Source: Maribacter polysaccharolyticus
Lineage (GTDB): Bacteria > Bacteroidota > Bacteroidia > Flavobacteriales > Flavobacteriaceae
Assembly: GCF_028882255.1 (NCBI RefSeq)
Contig: NZ_JARBUY010000008.1
Location: forward strand, 32,834 to 96,833
Length of the DNA stretch: 64,000 nucleotides
Reading direction: 5' to 3'
The notes beneath the pieces are model-generated. The model was not told the DNA's origin, did not search any database, and saw only the letters and a list, made by a program, of their open reading frames with translations. Each line of letters begins with the position of its first letter. The stretch's first letter is position 1. The position numbers and the translations under genes were made by a program. Of the stretch, positions 52,429 to 64,000 are shown piece by piece.

Positions 52429-52492
52429 ATGCGTTAAGTATATAAAGTCATATACGACCCGTTAGTATTCACGATCAAAATCTTGTCCATAG

Positions 52493-55400
52493 ATGTTCAC
52501 AAATCAGACTGAGAGAATAAATTTTGCATCCGCTAAGAACACACCGGAATATCCGGATTTCTTGGACATTCAGATTAAATCGTTTCAAGACTTCTTTCAA
52601 CTTGAAACCAAATCTGATCAAAGGGGCAATGAAGGTTTATACAATACCTTCATGGAAAACTTTCCAATAACAGACACACGAAATCAGTTTGTGTTGGAAT
52701 TTCTCGATTATTTCATAGATCCACCAAGATATTCAATCCAAGAATGTATAGAGCGTGGTCTAACCTATAGCGTACCATTAAAAGCTAGATTAAAATTATA
52801 TTGTACCGATCCCGAACACGAGGATTTTGAGACCATCGTACAGGATGTGTACCTAGGGACAATTCCTTACATGACGCCAAGTGGTACCTTCGTCATCAAT
52901 GGGGCAGAACGTGTTGTTGTTTCCCAGTTGCACCGTTCTCCGGGTGTATTCTTTGGACAGTCATTCCATGCCAATGGCACAAAATTATACTCTGCAAGGG
53001 TAATTCCTTTTAAAGGTTCTTGGATAGAGTTTGCTACCGATATCAACGGTGTCATGTATGCCTATATCGATAGAAAGAAAAAATTACCTGTAACAACATT
53101 GTTCAGGGCCATCGGATTTGAAAGTGATAAGGATATTCTTGAAATATTCGATCTTTCAGAAGAGGTGAAAGTATCTAAAGCCGGACTTAAGAAAGTCTTG
53201 GGCCGTAAATTGGCCGCAAGGGTCTTGAATACATGGCATGAAGATTTCGTGGATGAGGATACCGGCGAGGTAGTTTCCATTGAAAGAAATGAGATTATCC
53301 TTGATCGTGATACGGTTTTGGAAAAGGAGCATATCGAAGAGATCTTGGAAGCGGATGTCAAAACCATTCTTTTGCACAAAGAGAACAATGCACAATCCGA
53401 TTATGCCATTATCCATAATACCTTACAAAAAGATCCTACAAACTCTGAAAAAGAGGCTGTAGAACATATATACCGTCAATTGCGTAACGCGGAACCGCCC
53501 GATGAGGAAACGGCCCGTGGTATCATTGACAAATTGTTCTTCTCCGATCAACGTTATAACCTAGGTGAGGTCGGTCGTTACAGAATGAACAAAAAATTAC
53601 AGTTGGATATCGGAATGGACAAGCAAGTCTTGACCAAGGAAGATATCATAACGATTATCAAATATTTGATCGAGCTGATCAATTCAAAAGCAGAGATCGA
53701 TGATATCGACCACCTTTCCAATCGTCGTGTGCGAACGGTAGGTGAGCAATTGTCTTCTCAGTTTGGTGTTGGTTTGGCGCGTATGGCTAGGACCATTCGT
53801 GAAAGGATGAATGTCCGTGATAATGAGGTGTTTACCCCAATCGATTTGATCAATGCCAAGACCTTGTCTTCGGTTATCAACTCGTTCTTCGGTACGAACC
53901 AGTTATCACAGTTTATGGATCAAACGAATCCATTGGCAGAAATAACGCACAAAAGAAGATTGTCCGCATTGGGTCCTGGGGGGCTTTCAAGGGAAAGGGC
54001 AGGTTTTGAAGTACGTGATGTCCATTATACCCACTATGGTAGATTGTGTCCTATTGAAACACCTGAAGGTCCGAATATTGGTCTGATTTCATCATTGGCG
54101 GTTTTTGCCAAAGTAAACCCAATGGGCTTCTTGGAAACCCCTTATCGTAAGGTATCCGATGCTACGGTTGATACAAATGAATATCTCTACCTAAGTGCAG
54201 AGGAAGAAGAAGGGATGAAAATCGCCCAAGCGAACATTCCATTAAAAGATAATGGGGACATCGATGCTGAAAAGGTTATCGCCAGGGAAGAAGGTGATTT
54301 CCCTGTTGTCGATCCAAAAGAGATCAATTATACCGATGTTGCTCCAAATCAGATTGCTTCGATTTCAGCATCCTTGATTCCATTCTTGGAACATGATGAT
54401 GCGAATAGGGCGTTGATGGGCTCGAACATGATGCGTCAGGCCGTACCGTTATTGAAACCACAATCCCCTATCGTCGGTACCGGGTTGGAAAGACAGGTAG
54501 CTTCCGATTCCAGGGTATTGATAAATGCGGAAGGTGATGGTACCATCGTATATGTCGATGCACAAAAGATCACCATTAAATACGAAAGAACCGATACTGA
54601 AAGGTTGATCAGCTTCGATGAGGACGAAAAGACCTATAATTTGGTGAAGTTCAGAAAGACCAACCAAGGAACCAGTATCAACCTTAAGCCCATTGTACAA
54701 AGAGGGGATAAGGTTAAAAAAGGACAGGTGCTCTGTGAAGGGTATGCTACTGAAAAAGGTGAATTGGCACTGGGAAGAAACCTTACCGTGGCCTTTATGC
54801 CTTGGAAAGGATACAACTTTGAGGATGCGATCGTAATCTCTGAAAAAGTGGTTCGTGAAGATATTTTCACATCCATACATGTCGATGAATACTCATTGGA
54901 GGTCAGGGATACGAAATTAGGGGCCGAGGAATTGACCCATGATATTCCCAACGTTTCCGAAGAGGCAACAAAGGATCTTGATGAAAACGGAATGATCCGT
55001 ATCGGGGCTGAAGTTAAGCCCGGTGATATCCTTATTGGTAAGATTACCCCAAAAGGGGAGTCAGATCCAACTCCGGAAGAAAAATTACTACGTGCCATCT
55101 TTGGGGACAAAGCAGGTGATGTCAAGGATGCTTCCTTAAAGGCTTCCCCTTCATTACGAGGTGTTGTGATCGATAAAAAATTATTCTCAAGGTCTATCAA
55201 GGACAAACGCAAGCGTTCTGAGGATAAAGAGGCGATTTCCAATTTGGAATTGGAATATGAAGTTAAATTCCAACAGCTTAAGGATATTCTGGTAGATAAA
55301 TTATTTACCCTGATCAACGGAAAAACATCGCAAGGTGTATTGAACGATCTAGGTGAGGAAGTGCTTCCAAAAGGGAAGAAATATACCATGAAGATGTTGA

Positions 55401-56302
55401 ATTCCGTGGATGATTTCGCACATTTGGTCGGAGGTACATGGACAACGGATGCCGATACGAATGTTTTGGTGGCCGATTTATTGCACAACTATAAGATCAA
55501 GCTGAATGACCTTCAAGGGAACCTGAGAAGGGATAAGTTCACGATTTCGGTTGGTGATGAATTGCCAGCAGGGATCATGAAATTGGCCAAGGTCTATATC
55601 GCCAAAAAGCGTAAACTTAAAGTGGGTGATAAAATGGCCGGTCGTCACGGTAACAAAGGTATCGTATCACGGATCGTTCGCCAGGAAGATATGCCTTTCT
55701 TGGAAGATGGAACACCGGTTGACATTGTGTTGAACCCATTGGGTGTACCTTCCCGTATGAACATTGGTCAGATATATGAGACCGTTCTTGGTTGGGCAGG
55801 TCTTAAACTCGGAAGAAAGTATGCCACTCCGATTTTTGATGGGGCCACTTTGGATGAGATCAATGCTTATACAGATCAAGCTGGTATACCGCGATTCGGC
55901 CATACCTATCTACATGACGGGGGTACCGGTCAACGTTTTGACCAACCTGCTACGGTAGGGGTTATCTATATGTTGAAATTGGGCCATATGGTAGATGATA
56001 AAATGCACGCTCGTTCTATAGGACCATACTCCTTGATAACGCAACAGCCCCTTGGTGGTAAAGCACAATTCGGTGGTCAGCGTTTTGGTGAGATGGAAGT
56101 TTGGGCACTTGAAGCTTATGGTGCATCGGCAACGTTGCGCGAAATACTTACGGTCAAATCCGATGATGTTATCGGTAGGGCAAAAACCTACGAGTCCATT
56201 GTTAAAGGAGAGACTATGCCAGAGCCTGGTTTACCAGAATCTTTCAATGTATTGATGCACGAACTTAAGGGATTAGGTCTGGACATTAGGTTGGAAGAAT
56301 AG
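52493..56302 (+). CDS. rpoB: DNA-directed RNA polymerase subunit beta
   Basis: 1269 aa. The rifampicin-binding region (about 465-500) reads [20 protein letters not shown] then [14 protein letters not shown]; the residues whose change usually gives resistance (equivalents of E. coli Q513, D516, H526, R529, S531) are wild type, so rifampicin sensitivity is expected. Later landmarks: [40 protein letters not shown] and the C-terminal [20 protein letters not shown]. No intein or split. A 57-base gap precedes rpoC. Confidence 0.99.
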   Translation: MFTNQTERINFASAKNTPEYPDFLDIQIKSFQDFFQLETKSDQRGNEGLYNTFMENFPITDTRNQFVLEFLDYFIDPPRYSIQECIERGLTYSVPLKARLKLYCTDPEHEDFETIVQDVYLGTIPYMTPSGTFVINGAERVVVSQLHRSPGVFFGQSFHANGTKLYSARVIPFKGSWIEFATDINGVMYAYIDRKKKLPVTTLFRAIGFESDKDILEIFDLSEEVKVSKAGLKKVLGRKLAARVLNTWHEDFVDEDTGEVVSIERNEIILDRDTVLEKEHIEEILEADVKTILLHKENNAQSDYAIIHNTLQKDPTNSEKEAVEHIYRQLRNAEPPDEETARGIIDKLFFSDQRYNLGEVGRYRMNKKLQLDIGMDKQVLTKEDIITIIKYLIELINSKAEIDDIDHLSNRRVRTVGEQLSSQFGVGLARMARTIRERMNVRDNEVFTPIDLINAKTLSSVINSFFGTNQLSQFMDQTNPLAEITHKRRLSALGPGGLSRERAGFEVRDVHYTHYGRLCPIETPEGPNIGLISSLAVFAKVNPMGFLETPYRKVSDATVDTNEYLYLSAEEEEGMKIAQANIPLKDNGDIDAEKVIAREEGDFPVVDPKEINYTDVAPNQIASISASLIPFLEHDDANRALMGSNMMRQAVPLLKPQSPIVGTGLERQVASDSRVLINAEGDGTIVYVDAQKITIKYERTDTERLISFDEDEKTYNLVKFRKTNQGTSINLKPIVQRGDKVKKGQVLCEGYATEKGELALGRNLTVAFMPWKGYNFEDAIVISEKVVREDIFTSIHVDEYSLEVRDTKLGAEELTHDIPNVSEEATKDLDENGMIRIGAEVKPGDILIGKITPKGESDPTPEEKLLRAIFGDKAGDVKDASLKASPSLRGVVIDKKLFSRSIKDKRKRSEDKEAISNLELEYEVKFQQLKDILVDKLFTLINGKTSQGVLNDLGEEVLPKGKKYTMKMLNSVDDFAHLVGGTWTTDADTNVLVADLLHNYKIKLNDLQGNLRRDKFTISVGDELPAGIMKLAKVYIAKKRKLKVGDKMAGRHGNKGIVSRIVRQEDMPFLEDGTPVDIVLNPLGVPSRMNIGQIYETVLGWAGLKLGRKYATPIFDGATLDEINAYTDQAGIPRFGHTYLHDGGTGQRFDQPATVGVIYMLKLGHMVDDKMHARSIGPYSLITQQPLGGKAQFGGQRFGEMEVWALEAYGASATLREILTVKSDDVIGRAKTYESIVKGETMPEPGLPESFNVLMHELKGLGLDIRLEE

Positions 56303-56359
56303 GGAAATCTATTTTAGAAAGGATTTTAGAACACATTTAATTTAGTATCACCATTAATT

Positions 56360-59300
56360 ATGGCTAGAATAAAAGATAATAACCCAGTTAAAAGGTTTAA
56401 TAAGATTTCAATCGGTTTGGCCTCTCCAGAATCTATTTTGGCAGAGTCAAGGGGTGAAGTTTTAAAGCCTGAGACCATTAACTACAGAACGCACAAACCA
56501 GAACGTGACGGTCTCTTCTGTGAGCGTATTTTCGGTCCTGTTAAGGATTATGAATGTGCTTGTGGTAAATATAAGAGAATCCGTTACCGTGGTATTGTCT
56601 GTGACCGTTGTGGCGTAGAGGTTACCGAGAAGAAAGTACGAAGGGATAGGGTCGGACATATTAATTTAGTGGTCCCGGTTGCCCATATTTGGTACTTCCG
56701 TTCTTTGCCGAACAAGATTGGTTACCTTTTAGGGTTACCTTCCAAGAAATTGGATATGATCATTTACTACGAACGTTATGTAGTGATCCAACCGGGTATT
56801 GCAAAAGGACCTGAAGGGGAAGAAGTCAATAAAATGGACTTTTTAACTGAGGAGGAATATTTGAATATCCTGGAATCGATTCCACAAGAAAACCAATATT
56901 TGGAAGATTCCGATCCCAATAAGTTCATTGCGAAAATGGGAGCCGAATGTCTTATCGATCTTCTGGCCCGAATAGACCTTAAGGAATTGTCCTATGAATT
57001 AAGGCATAAAGCAAATACAGAAACTTCGAAACAACGTAAAACCGAAGCGTTGAAACGACTTCAGGTTGTTGAGGCCTTAAGGGAATCCCAGGATAATAGG
57101 GAGAATAGACCGGAATGGATGATCATGAAGGTGATTCCTGTCATTCCGCCGGAATTACGTCCTTTGGTACCTTTGGACGGTGGTCGTTTTGCCACTTCCG
57201 ATTTAAATGACCTTTATAGAAGGGTGATTATTAGGAACAATCGTCTAAAACGTTTGGTAGAGATAAAGGCCCCTGAAGTAATTCTAAGGAACGAGAAACG
57301 TATGCTCCAGGAAGCTGTGGATTCTTTGTTCGATAATACGAGAAAAGCATCGGCGGTTAAAACGGAGTCTAACAGACCTTTGAAATCCCTTTCCGATTCC
57401 TTAAAAGGGAAGCAAGGACGTTTCCGTCAAAACCTTTTGGGAAAACGTGTCGATTATTCAGCACGTTCTGTAATTGTCGTAGGACCTGAATTGCATTTAT
57501 ATGAATGTGGTCTTCCAAAAGACATGGCAGCCGAACTTTACAAACCTTTTGTAATCCGTAAATTGATTGAAAGGGGAATCGTCAAGACGGTTAAATCTGC
57601 CAAGAAGATAATAGATAAGAAAGAACCTGTTGTTTGGGATATTCTTGAAAACGTCTTGAAGGGTCATCCGGTATTATTGAACCGTGCCCCTACGTTACAC
57701 CGTTTGGGTATTCAGGCATTCCAGCCTAAATTGATCGAGGGTAAGGCAATACGTCTACACCCATTGGCCTGTACGGCATTTAATGCGGATTTTGATGGGG
57801 ATCAAATGGCGGTCCATTTACCATTGGGCCCTGAGGCGATATTGGAAGCCCAGTTGTTAATGTTGGCTTCACAAAACATTTTGAACCCGGCAAATGGTTC
57901 CCCGATTACCGTACCATCACAGGATATGGTTTTGGGTCTTTACTATATGACCAAAGAACGTAAGTCTACCCAGGAAGTGCCTATCAAAGGTGAAGGATTG
58001 ACTTTCTATTCTTCAGAAGAGGTTGAGATTGCCTTTAATGAAGGTATGGTTAACCTAAATGCCGGTATAAAAGTACGGGCCAAGGATTTTAATGAAGAAG
58101 GGGAGTTGGTTTATCAAATCATACCAACAACCGTTGGTAGGGTGCTGTTCAACATGAATGTTCCGCAACAGGCCGGTTACATCAATGAAGTATTGAATAA
58201 AAAGTCGTTGAGGGATATTATCGGTAGGATTTTGGCTGTTACGGATGTTCCTACAACAGCGGATTTCTTGGATAGGATTAAAACAATGGGGTATGAGTTC
58301 GCCTTTAAAGGTGGATTGTCTTTTAGTTTAGGTGATATTATCATACCGCCCGAAAAACATACAATGATCGCGGAGGCCAATGTTCAGGTAGATGGCATTA
58401 TGGCCAACTATAATATGGGTCTTATTACCAATAACGAACGTTATAACCAGGTAATTGATGTATGGACCTCTACCAATGCGATGTTGACGGAATTGGCCAT
58501 GAAACGTATCCGTGAGGATCAACAAGGTTTTAACTCTGTGTATATGATGTTGGATTCCGGTGCAAGGGGTTCTAAAGAGCAGATACGTCAGTTGACAGGT
58601 ATGCGTGGTCTTATGGCCAAACCGAAAAAATCCACAGCAGGTGGTGGTGAGATTATCGAAAACCCGATCCTTTCCAACTTTAAGGAAGGTTTGTCGATTT
58701 TGGAATACTTTATATCAACCCACGGTGCACGTAAGGGTCTTGCGGATACGGCCTTGAAAACGGCGGATGCAGGATACTTGACACGACGTTTGGTAGATGT
58801 TTCCCAAGATGTCATTATCAATACGGAAGATTGTGGAACACTTCGTGGAATCGAGGTAGAGCCATTAAAGAAAAATGAGGAAATTGTTGAATCCTTAGGG
58901 GAAAGAATCTTAGGTAGGGTCTCGCTTCATGACGTATATAATCCATTGAATGATGAGTTGCTCTTGGAAGCAGGTCAGCAAATCATGGAAGAGGATGTCA
59001 AGAGGGTAGAGGCGTCTCCGATAGAAAAGATAGAAGTGCGTTCCGCATTGACTTGTGAGGCTGAGAAAGGAATTTGTGCCAAATGTTATGGTAGAAACCT
59101 TTCCACAAACAAGATGGTCCAAAGAGGTGAGGCTGTAGGTGTTGTTGCTGCGCAGTCCATTGGTGAACCGGGAACACAGTTGACGCTTCGTACCTTCCAC
59201 GTGGGGGGTATTGCAGGTAACATTTCCGAAGATAATAAGTTAACCGCCAAATTTGACGGTATAGCCGAAATTGAGGATTTAAGAACCGTCCAGAGTGAGG

Positions 59301-60658
59301 AAGGGGAAGGTGGAACTACCGATGTAGTGATATCAAGAACTTCGGAGATCAAGATCGTTGATGCCAAGACAGGTATCGTCTTAAGTACCAATAACATTCC
59401 TTATGGTTCGCAATTGTTCATAAAGAACGGTGCTAAGATCAAGAGTGGGGATGTTGTTTGTCAATGGGATCCTTACAATGGTGTGATCGTATCGGAATTC
59501 CCTGGGAAAATCGCCTACGAAAACATCGAGCAAGGGGTTACCTATCAGGTTGAAATTGATGAACAAACAGGTTTCCAAGAGAAAGTTATTTCTGAATCGA
59601 GAAACAAAAAACTGATTCCTACATTGTTGATCATGAACGATAAGGAAGAAGTATTACGTTCTTATAACTTACCTGTTGGTTCCCATATCATGGTAGATGA
59701 CGGGGATAAGATCAAAGAAGGTAAGATCTTGGTCAAGATACCACGTAAATCCGCTAAAGCTGGGGATATTACAGGGGGTCTACCAAGGGTTACCGAACTT
59801 TTTGAAGCTAGGAATCCATCAAATCCGGCCGTAGTATCGGAGATAGATGGTGTGGTTTCATTCGGTAAGATCAAACGTGGAAATAGGGAAATCATCATCG
59901 AATCCAAATTGGGTGAGGTTAAGAAATACTTGGTTAAATTGTCCAATCAGATATTGGTTCAGGAAAATGATTATGTCCGTGCCGGTATGCCGCTTTCCGA
60001 TGGTTCCATTACGCCAGAGGATATTTTGGCCATCAAAGGCCCTTCAGCCGTACAGCAGTATTTGGTCAATGAGGTTCAAGAAGTATATCGATTACAAGGT
60101 GTAAAGATCAACGATAAGCACTTTGAGGTTGTGGTTCGTCAGATGATGCGAAAAGTACGTATCCAAGATCCTGGAGATACCATATTCTTGGAAAACCAAT
60201 TGGTTCATAAGTCTGACTTTATTACGGAGAATGATGAGATTTTTGGTAAGAAAGTGGTCACTGAAGCTGGTGATTCTGAAAACTTAAGGGCAGGTCAAAT
60301 CATCACGGCCCGTGAATTAAGGGATGAGAATTCAATTCTTAAAAGAGCCGATAAAACGTTGGTAGAAGCAAGGGAGGCCATTGCGGCAACCGCAACCCCT
60401 ATTTTACAGGGGATTACTAGAGCTTCGTTACAAACGAAATCATTTATTTCCGCAGCATCATTCCAGGAAACTACGAAGGTGTTGAACGAAGCCGCTGTAA
60501 GTGGTAAGATCGATACACTTGAAGGATTGAAGGAAAACGTAATTGTTGGACATAAGATTCCTGCCGGTACCGGTATGAGGGACTATGAGAACATCATTGT
60601 TGGTTCCAAAGAGGAATATGATGAGATTATGGCCCGTAAGGAAGCCTTGAAATTTTAA
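56360..60658 (+). CDS. rpoC: DNA-directed RNA polymerase subunit beta'
   Basis: 1432 aa, one chain. First zinc site [20 protein letters not shown] (about 67-86), the clamp helices, the Mg-binding [16 protein letters not shown] (about 474-489), the bridge helix/trigger-loop region with [20 protein letters not shown], and the second zinc site [15 protein letters not shown] (about 898-912) with [15 protein letters not shown]. All catalytic residues are present. It is 9 bases ahead of the DUF3467 gene. Confidence 0.99.
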   Translation: MARIKDNNPVKRFNKISIGLASPESILAESRGEVLKPETINYRTHKPERDGLFCERIFGPVKDYECACGKYKRIRYRGIVCDRCGVEVTEKKVRRDRVGHINLVVPVAHIWYFRSLPNKIGYLLGLPSKKLDMIIYYERYVVIQPGIAKGPEGEEVNKMDFLTEEEYLNILESIPQENQYLEDSDPNKFIAKMGAECLIDLLARIDLKELSYELRHKANTETSKQRKTEALKRLQVVEALRESQDNRENRPEWMIMKVIPVIPPELRPLVPLDGGRFATSDLNDLYRRVIIRNNRLKRLVEIKAPEVILRNEKRMLQEAVDSLFDNTRKASAVKTESNRPLKSLSDSLKGKQGRFRQNLLGKRVDYSARSVIVVGPELHLYECGLPKDMAAELYKPFVIRKLIERGIVKTVKSAKKIIDKKEPVVWDILENVLKGHPVLLNRAPTLHRLGIQAFQPKLIEGKAIRLHPLACTAFNADFDGDQMAVHLPLGPEAILEAQLLMLASQNILNPANGSPITVPSQDMVLGLYYMTKERKSTQEVPIKGEGLTFYSSEEVEIAFNEGMVNLNAGIKVRAKDFNEEGELVYQIIPTTVGRVLFNMNVPQQAGYINEVLNKKSLRDIIGRILAVTDVPTTADFLDRIKTMGYEFAFKGGLSFSLGDIIIPPEKHTMIAEANVQVDGIMANYNMGLITNNERYNQVIDVWTSTNAMLTELAMKRIREDQQGFNSVYMMLDSGARGSKEQIRQLTGMRGLMAKPKKSTAGGGEIIENPILSNFKEGLSILEYFISTHGARKGLADTALKTADAGYLTRRLVDVSQDVIINTEDCGTLRGIEVEPLKKNEEIVESLGERILGRVSLHDVYNPLNDELLLEAGQQIMEEDVKRVEASPIEKIEVRSALTCEAEKGICAKCYGRNLSTNKMVQRGEAVGVVAAQSIGEPGTQLTLRTFHVGGIAGNISEDNKLTAKFDGIAEIEDLRTVQSEEGEGGTTDVVISRTSEIKIVDAKTGIVLSTNNIPYGSQLFIKNGAKIKSGDVVCQWDPYNGVIVSEFPGKIAYENIEQGVTYQVEIDEQTGFQEKVISESRNKKLIPTLLIMNDKEEVLRSYNLPVGSHIMVDDGDKIKEGKILVKIPRKSAKAGDITGGLPRVTELFEARNPSNPAVVSEIDGVVSFGKIKRGNREIIIESKLGEVKKYLVKLSNQILVQENDYVRAGMPLSDGSITPEDILAIKGPSAVQQYLVNEVQEVYRLQGVKINDKHFEVVVRQMMRKVRIQDPGDTIFLENQLVHKSDFITENDEIFGKKVVTEAGDSENLRAGQIITARELRDENSILKRADKTLVEAREAIAATATPILQGITRASLQTKSFISAASFQETTKVLNEAAVSGKIDTLEGLKENVIVGHKIPAGTGMRDYENIIVGSKEEYDEIMARKEALKF

Positions 60659-60667
60659 ACTTGTCCC

Positions 60668-60979
60668 ATGAGTGAAAAAGAACCTAAACAAAAGCAGATC
60701 AATATAGAGTTGGATGAAAAGATGGCGGAAGGAACCTATTCCAATCTTGCCATAATCAACCATTCGGTTTCTGAATTTGTAGTAGACTTTATCAGTATGA
60801 TGCCTGGGGCCCCAAAGGCCAAAGTGAAAAGCAGGATCATATTGACGCCGCAACATGCCAAGAAATTCTTAAAGGCATTGAACGAGAATGTGAGTCGGTT
60901 CGAAAAAGCCCATGGTAAGATCAAGGATTATGATCAGCCTCCCATTCCCATTAATTTTGGGCCTTCGGGAGAAGCATAA
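60668..60979 (+). CDS. DUF3467 family protein
   Basis: 103 aa with the DUF3467 pattern: INIELDEKMAEGTYSNLAII, NHSVSEFVVDFISMMPGAPKA, VKSRIILTPQHAKKFLKALN and a final PIPINFGP. The family is small, cytoplasmic and of unknown function, and I remember it directly behind rpoC in many Bacteroidota genomes. That position suggests a role near RNA polymerase, but nothing in the sequence proves it. It is the last gene of the transcript, ended by a strong terminator. Confidence 0.88.
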   Translation: MSEKEPKQKQINIELDEKMAEGTYSNLAIINHSVSEFVVDFISMMPGAPKAKVKSRIILTPQHAKKFLKALNENVSRFEKAHGKIKDYDQPPIPINFGPSGEA

Positions 60980-60983
60980 AAAG

Positions 60984-61016
60984 AAAAAACCCATGAATTC
61001 AATTCATGGGTTTTTT
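60984..61016. terminator. Bidirectional terminator between DUF3467 and prfC
   Basis: Perfect 15-bp stem (60984-60998 / 61002-61016) with a 3-base loop. The A run on the left and T run on the right make it usable on both strands, ending the rpoC-DUF3467 and the convergent prfC transcripts. Confidence 0.92.
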
Positions 61017-61037
61017 TATTTTTACGATAATCGATAT

Positions 61038-62627
61038 TTACTTGAATTCGGAAGTGAAATATAATTTGACCGTGGGGTATTTTTGTTGGGTCATCTGTAA
61101 GGAGAATTGGGAATCGGCCAAGAATACCAACTGTCCCTGTTTGTCCTTAGCCAGGAATTTTTGTTTCACCCTTTTGAATTCCTTGAACTCCTCGTTTTTT
61201 TCATCTTGTGGGTCTACCCAACAAGCTTTGTGTACCGGGAAATTTTCATAACTACATTTGGCACCATATTCATGTTCGAGTCGGTATTGTATCACCTCGA
61301 ATTGAAGGGCTCCCACGGTACCGATAACTTTTCGTCCATTCATTTCCAAGGTAAACAATTGGGCCACCCCCTCATCCATAAGCTGGTCAATACCTTTTCC
61401 TAATTGTTTGGATTTCATGGGGTCGGCATTATTGATGTATCTGAAATGTTCAGGAGAGAAACTTGGAATGCCTTTATAATGTAAGGGTTCTCCTTCTGTC
61501 AAGGTGTCCCCGATCTTGAAATTGCCGGTGTCATGTAATCCTACGATGTCTCCTGGAAACGAAATGTCCACTATTTCTTTCTTTTCGGCAAAGAAAGCAT
61601 TTGGACTCGAAAATTTAAGGTTTTTGCCTTGGCGTACATGTAGATAGGGCTTGTTACGCTCAAAAGTGCCGGAAACGATTTTAATAAACGCCAAACGGTC
61701 GCGATGTTTGGGGTCCATATTGGCATGTATTTTGAAAACGAAGCCGGTAAGTTCCTTTTCATCAGGTTTAACCAGTCTTTCCTCAGCCATTTTCGGACGG
61801 GGCGATGGGGCTATTTCTATAAAGCAATCGAGCAATTCACGAACCCCGAAATTGTTCAAGGCAGAGCCGAAAAACACGGGTTGTTGTTCTCCATTTAAAT
61901 AACTGTCCTTGTTGAAAGGAGCATATACCCCATGTACCAGTTCAAGGTTGTCCCTTAGGTCCTGAGCAGCGGTTTCCCCAATTATCGTGTCCAATTCAGG
62001 ATTGTTGATGTCATCAAACGCAATCGTGTCCTCGATATTTTTCTTGCTATCACCGCTGAAAAGGTTAATGTTCTTTTCATAGATATTGTAGATGCCTTTA
62101 AAATCGTATCCCATCCCTATCGGGAAACTCAGGGGGGTTACCGAGAGGCCTAATTTTTGTTCCAGATCATCCAAAAGGTCGAACGCATCTTTACCTTCCC
62201 GGTCCAATTTGTTGATGAAAACGATCATGGGGATGTTTCGCATTCTGCAGACCTCAACAAGTTTGATGGTTTGCTCCTCAACGCCTTTTGCAACATCAAC
62301 AACAACGATAACACTATCAACGGCCGTTAAGGTCCTATAAGTGTCTTCTGCAAAATCCTTGTGTCCAGGGGTATCAAGGATGTTTATTTTTTTATCCTTG
62401 TAAATAAAGGCCAATACTGAAGTGGCGACAGAGATTCCCCTTTGTCGTTCAATCTCCATGAAATCACTGGTGGCCGATTTTTTTATTTTGTTGTTTTTTA
62501 CCGCCCCGGCCTCTTGAATGGCCCCTCCAAAAAGTAATAATTTTTCCGTTAACGTTGTTTTACCTGCATCCGGATGTGAAATAATTCCGAAGGTGCGCCT
62601 ACGTTCTATCTGATTCTTGAACCCCAT
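61038..62627 (-). CDS. prfC: Peptide chain release factor 3
   Basis: 529-aa GTPase that recycles RF1/RF2 from the ribosome. G1 SHPDAGKTTLTEKLL (17-31), switch I with SATSDFMEIERQRGISVATS, G3 DTPGHKDFAEDTYR, G4 NKLDREG, then RF3-type domains with KIHANMDPKHRDRLAFIKI. The RF3-specific EIERQRGISV separates it from EF-G. It has its own -7 element TATTTTTG just upstream. Confidence 0.98.
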   Translation of the reverse strand: MGFKNQIERRRTFGIISHPDAGKTTLTEKLLLFGGAIQEAGAVKNNKIKKSATSDFMEIERQRGISVATSVLAFIYKDKKINILDTPGHKDFAEDTYRTLTAVDSVIVVVDVAKGVEEQTIKLVEVCRMRNIPMIVFINKLDREGKDAFDLLDDLEQKLGLSVTPLSFPIGMGYDFKGIYNIYEKNINLFSGDSKKNIEDTIAFDDINNPELDTIIGETAAQDLRDNLELVHGVYAPFNKDSYLNGEQQPVFFGSALNNFGVRELLDCFIEIAPSPRPKMAEERLVKPDEKELTGFVFKIHANMDPKHRDRLAFIKIVSGTFERNKPYLHVRQGKNLKFSSPNAFFAEKKEIVDISFPGDIVGLHDTGNFKIGDTLTEGEPLHYKGIPSFSPEHFRYINNADPMKSKQLGKGIDQLMDEGVAQLFTLEMNGRKVIGTVGALQFEVIQYRLEHEYGAKCSYENFPVHKACWVDPQDEKNEEFKEFKRVKQKFLAKDKQGQLVFLADSQFSLQMTQQKYPTVKLYFTSEFK

Positions 62628-62641
62628 ACTCTTATTTTCCG

Positions 62642-62677
62642 CAAAAATAGTGGAAATTATAGGATTATGGTCCTATA
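62642..62677 (-). promoter_or_regulatory. prfC promoter region with inverted repeat
   Basis: On the minus strand TATTTTTG (62649-62642) is an exact -7 match, 15 bases before the ATG. The -33 area instead holds a 7-bp inverted repeat, TATAGGA (62658-62664) and TCCTATA (62671-62677) with a 6-base spacer, which could be a regulator site. A canonical TTTG is missing. Confidence 0.5.
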
Positions 62678-63032
62678 CGAACTACATTTCCCTGTAACAG
62701 AACATCCATATTCTTCAAGTAATTTTTATATGGGGATGAACAGGGGAATTGCATAAATCCAACAAATTGTTGAATGGATTGCAATGGTGCCTTTCAGAAA
62801 TATTATAGCAACATAAAATGTTGGTAATCATCGATAAACAGGAGGTGAATTCTTCCCATTTTTGCACTTGGTCGATAATTATTGTTGTTAAAAGAAATTT
62901 AAAATTAATGTTTTCCATTCTATTTGTGCATCAAAAATTAAAATATATCTTGCAATACTAATATAGAAGCCCCTCTTCTTATATTCCTTACTGCTTTTAG
63001 CCATGGTGACAGGTAAATAATTACTGACGCTT
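62678..63032. other. Non-coding gap upstream of the TSP3 gene
   Basis: About 355 bases, A/T-rich, no credible gene. The minus-strand frame at 62715-62918 has no family likeness and Cys/Ile-rich random composition. A nested dyad is present: AATCCA (62756-62761) with TGGATT (62775-62780), and CAACAA (62760-62765) with TTGTTG (62767-62772). An AGGAGGT also occurs at 62840-62846, far from any start and probably chance. Confidence 0.5.
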
Positions 63033-64000
63033 ATGGATAATATTACTTTTATATATATTAAAAGACAAGTCTTGACAAGTATCGAACTTGTGTTGATACT
63101 ATTCCTGTTTGTCGGCATTACTTCCTTTGATGACATTACTACTCCCCCAATTAATGATACTATTGATTCCGGGAAGATCGGATTCAGTGGAAGTGAAGAT
63201 AGTGCATTTGCATATAGCTGTATTACAGGCTGTACCCCTATGGGTTCGAAAATCATTACTGCCAATGATTTTGGTTTTGAGTTAAATGTCAGTGATGGTA
63301 GTTTATGTGCTACGAATGTTGACTTAAGTAGTAAATGGGGACTTCCTACAGGGAGTGTTATTGTCAGTGTTGAAGGGGTAAGCACCGATGCCAATGGCTA
63401 TTTTCGAACGATATTGAATTCTCCAATAACTTTCAAGATTAATGGATCATCACCCGTAATGGTAAAAGCCCACCACTCTTCTGGAATAAATGCTGGGGCT
63501 CAGGATGGTATAATAGCATTGGATAATGTAGCATATAAATTTGTTGGATCCTTGAGTGAGGGCATAGTGGATTTCATTGAAGGCAATGATTACTATGTTA
63601 AAAATACAACTTCTACTAGCAATCATCCGGGAATTAGCGTTGATTGGGAATCCCTGTCGCCAGTTACGGATATAAAGTTTTATACTACTTCAACCTCTTC
63701 GAGTTTGATAGGGTTGTACATTACACCTTATGTTTGTGATGACACCGATGGTGACGGTGTACCCGATATGGTGGACCTTGACGACGACAACGATGGTATC
63801 CTTGACAGTACGGAAGACCCGAACCTTGATGGGGACAACGACCCCTTGACCGATCCTTTGGACAGCGATGGAGACGGTTACCCAGACCATTTGGACATCG
63901 ATTCGGACAATGACGGAATCCCCGACAATGTTGAGGCACAGACCACAGACGGTTATATCGCCCCCAACGATGACGATGGGGCGACCTACGCCGCCAACGA
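63033..64000 (+). CDS. Large exported protein with thrombospondin type 3 repeats (5' part)
   Basis: Open frame from ATG 63033 to the window edge (322 codons, no stop). It begins with a hydrophobic signal (about 18-32, [13 protein letters not shown]), then a domain of about 200 residues rich in Ser, Thr and Gly with three to four cysteines, which I do not recognise. From residue 236 come calcium-binding TSP3-type repeats: [40 protein letters not shown]. Such repeats link modules in large flavobacterial surface or type IX-secreted proteins. The 5' two thirds is A/T-rich and uses AGT, ATT, ACT codons, whereas the repeat part is GC-richer and uses GAC, GGC, ACC, a sharp internal change. Confidence 0.85.
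   Translation, partial: MDNITFIYIKRQVLTSIELVLILFLFVGITSFDDITTPPINDTIDSGKIGFSGSEDSAFAYSCITGCTPMGSKIITANDFGFELNVSDGSLCATNVDLSSKWGLPTGSVIVSVEGVSTDANGYFRTILNSPITFKINGSSPVMVKAHHSSGINAGAQDGIIALDNVAYKFVGSLSEGIVDFIEGNDYYVKNTTSTSNHPGISVDWESLSPVTDIKFYTTSTSSSLIGLYITPYVCDDTDGDGVPDMVDLDDDNDGILDSTEDPNLDGDNDPLTDPLDSDGDGYPDHLDIDSDNDGIPDNVEAQTTDGYIAPNDDDGATYAAN

Noticed and set aside
54634..55488. 284-codon minus-strand frame
   Set aside because: Lies entirely inside rpoB; Ser-rich shadow product of a highly expressed gene.
62838..62848. AGGAGGT as an SD for a gene
   Set aside because: No start codon with an extended frame follows at a proper distance.
62715..62918. 67-codon minus-strand frame before the TSP3 gene
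   Set aside because: Composition looks random, no promoter or conserved motif, A/T-rich non-coding region.
62888..63394. 168-codon minus-strand frame overlapping the TSP3 gene start
   Set aside because: Shadow of the plus-strand exported protein, whose frame continues without stop to the edge.

Overview
The window looks like a chromosomal segment of a marine-type member of Flavobacteriaceae (Bacteroidota); the genus cannot be fixed from it. The clade call rests on four things. Promoters match the Bacteroidota form TTTG-N18/19-TAnnTTTG. Almost no gene has a Shine-Dalgarno sequence, with rpsU the clear exception. Protein families typical of the clade are present (DUF1573, DUF2851, DUF3467, retropepsin-PDZ, THX, TSP3-repeat surface protein). 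The gene orders around pyrE-coaD-ddl and tuf-rpoC are also typical. I see no prophage, insertion sequence, CRISPR array or defence island; most of the window is housekeeping DNA with dense, short-spaced operons.

Layout. 0-1.7 kb: minus-strand aminotransferase then murB (partial, ATGA overlap). 1.8-9.4 kb: secreted retropepsin-PDZ protease, DUF1573 protein, valS, FAH-family hydrolase, a secreted unknown and two tandem PPK2 polyphosphate kinases. 9.6-14.4 kb: minus operon rsfS-ftsH-LUD-cdsA-psd-acyl-CoA-binding protein (proteostasis plus phospholipid head-group synthesis). 14.5-25.2 kb: birA, SRPBCC protein, pyrE, NUDIX, a six-PAS histidine kinase overlapping its receiver, ddl-coaD, PASTA protein-rluD-yaaA, a lipoprotein and the tiny THX ribosomal protein. 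25.3-30.6 kb: uracil-DNA-glycosylase-like protein, ppc, a new-looking 47-aa basic ORF and an M20 peptidase.

30.6-37.5 kb holds a complete minus-strand trp operon, trpE-G-D-C-F-B-A, ending in a small membrane protein. It is preceded by a consensus promoter, an 18-residue leader peptide with three consecutive Trp codons and an intrinsic terminator. The terminator's 3' half is complementary to the end of the leader ORF, which is the layout of a ribosome-mediated attenuator. 37.5-47.1 kb: marR-yceI with a 12-bp palindrome at the promoter, rhodanese, DUF2851, PspC, a two-helix K+ channel with RCK domain, an AGCS symporter, an HhH protein, acyl-CoA dehydrogenase, rpsU, xerC and hpf.

47.1-61 kb is the translation/transcription superoperon: tRNA-Thr, -Tyr, -Gly, -Thr, tuf, tRNA-Trp, secE, nusG, rplK, rplA, rplJ, rplL, rpoB, rpoC, DUF3467. 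It has a strong hairpin between rplL and rpoB. prfC follows convergently. The right edge enters a large secreted TSP3-repeat protein that runs off the window.

The most interesting signals are regulatory: the trp attenuator with an almost leaderless leader peptide, the isolated Shine-Dalgarno in front of rpsU (bS21), a terminator-like hairpin at the predicted 5' end of the tRNA-tuf transcript, and a perfect 17-bp hairpin just upstream of the LUD gene. No obviously new multi-gene system was found. Residue positions are approximate, and no database search was possible.
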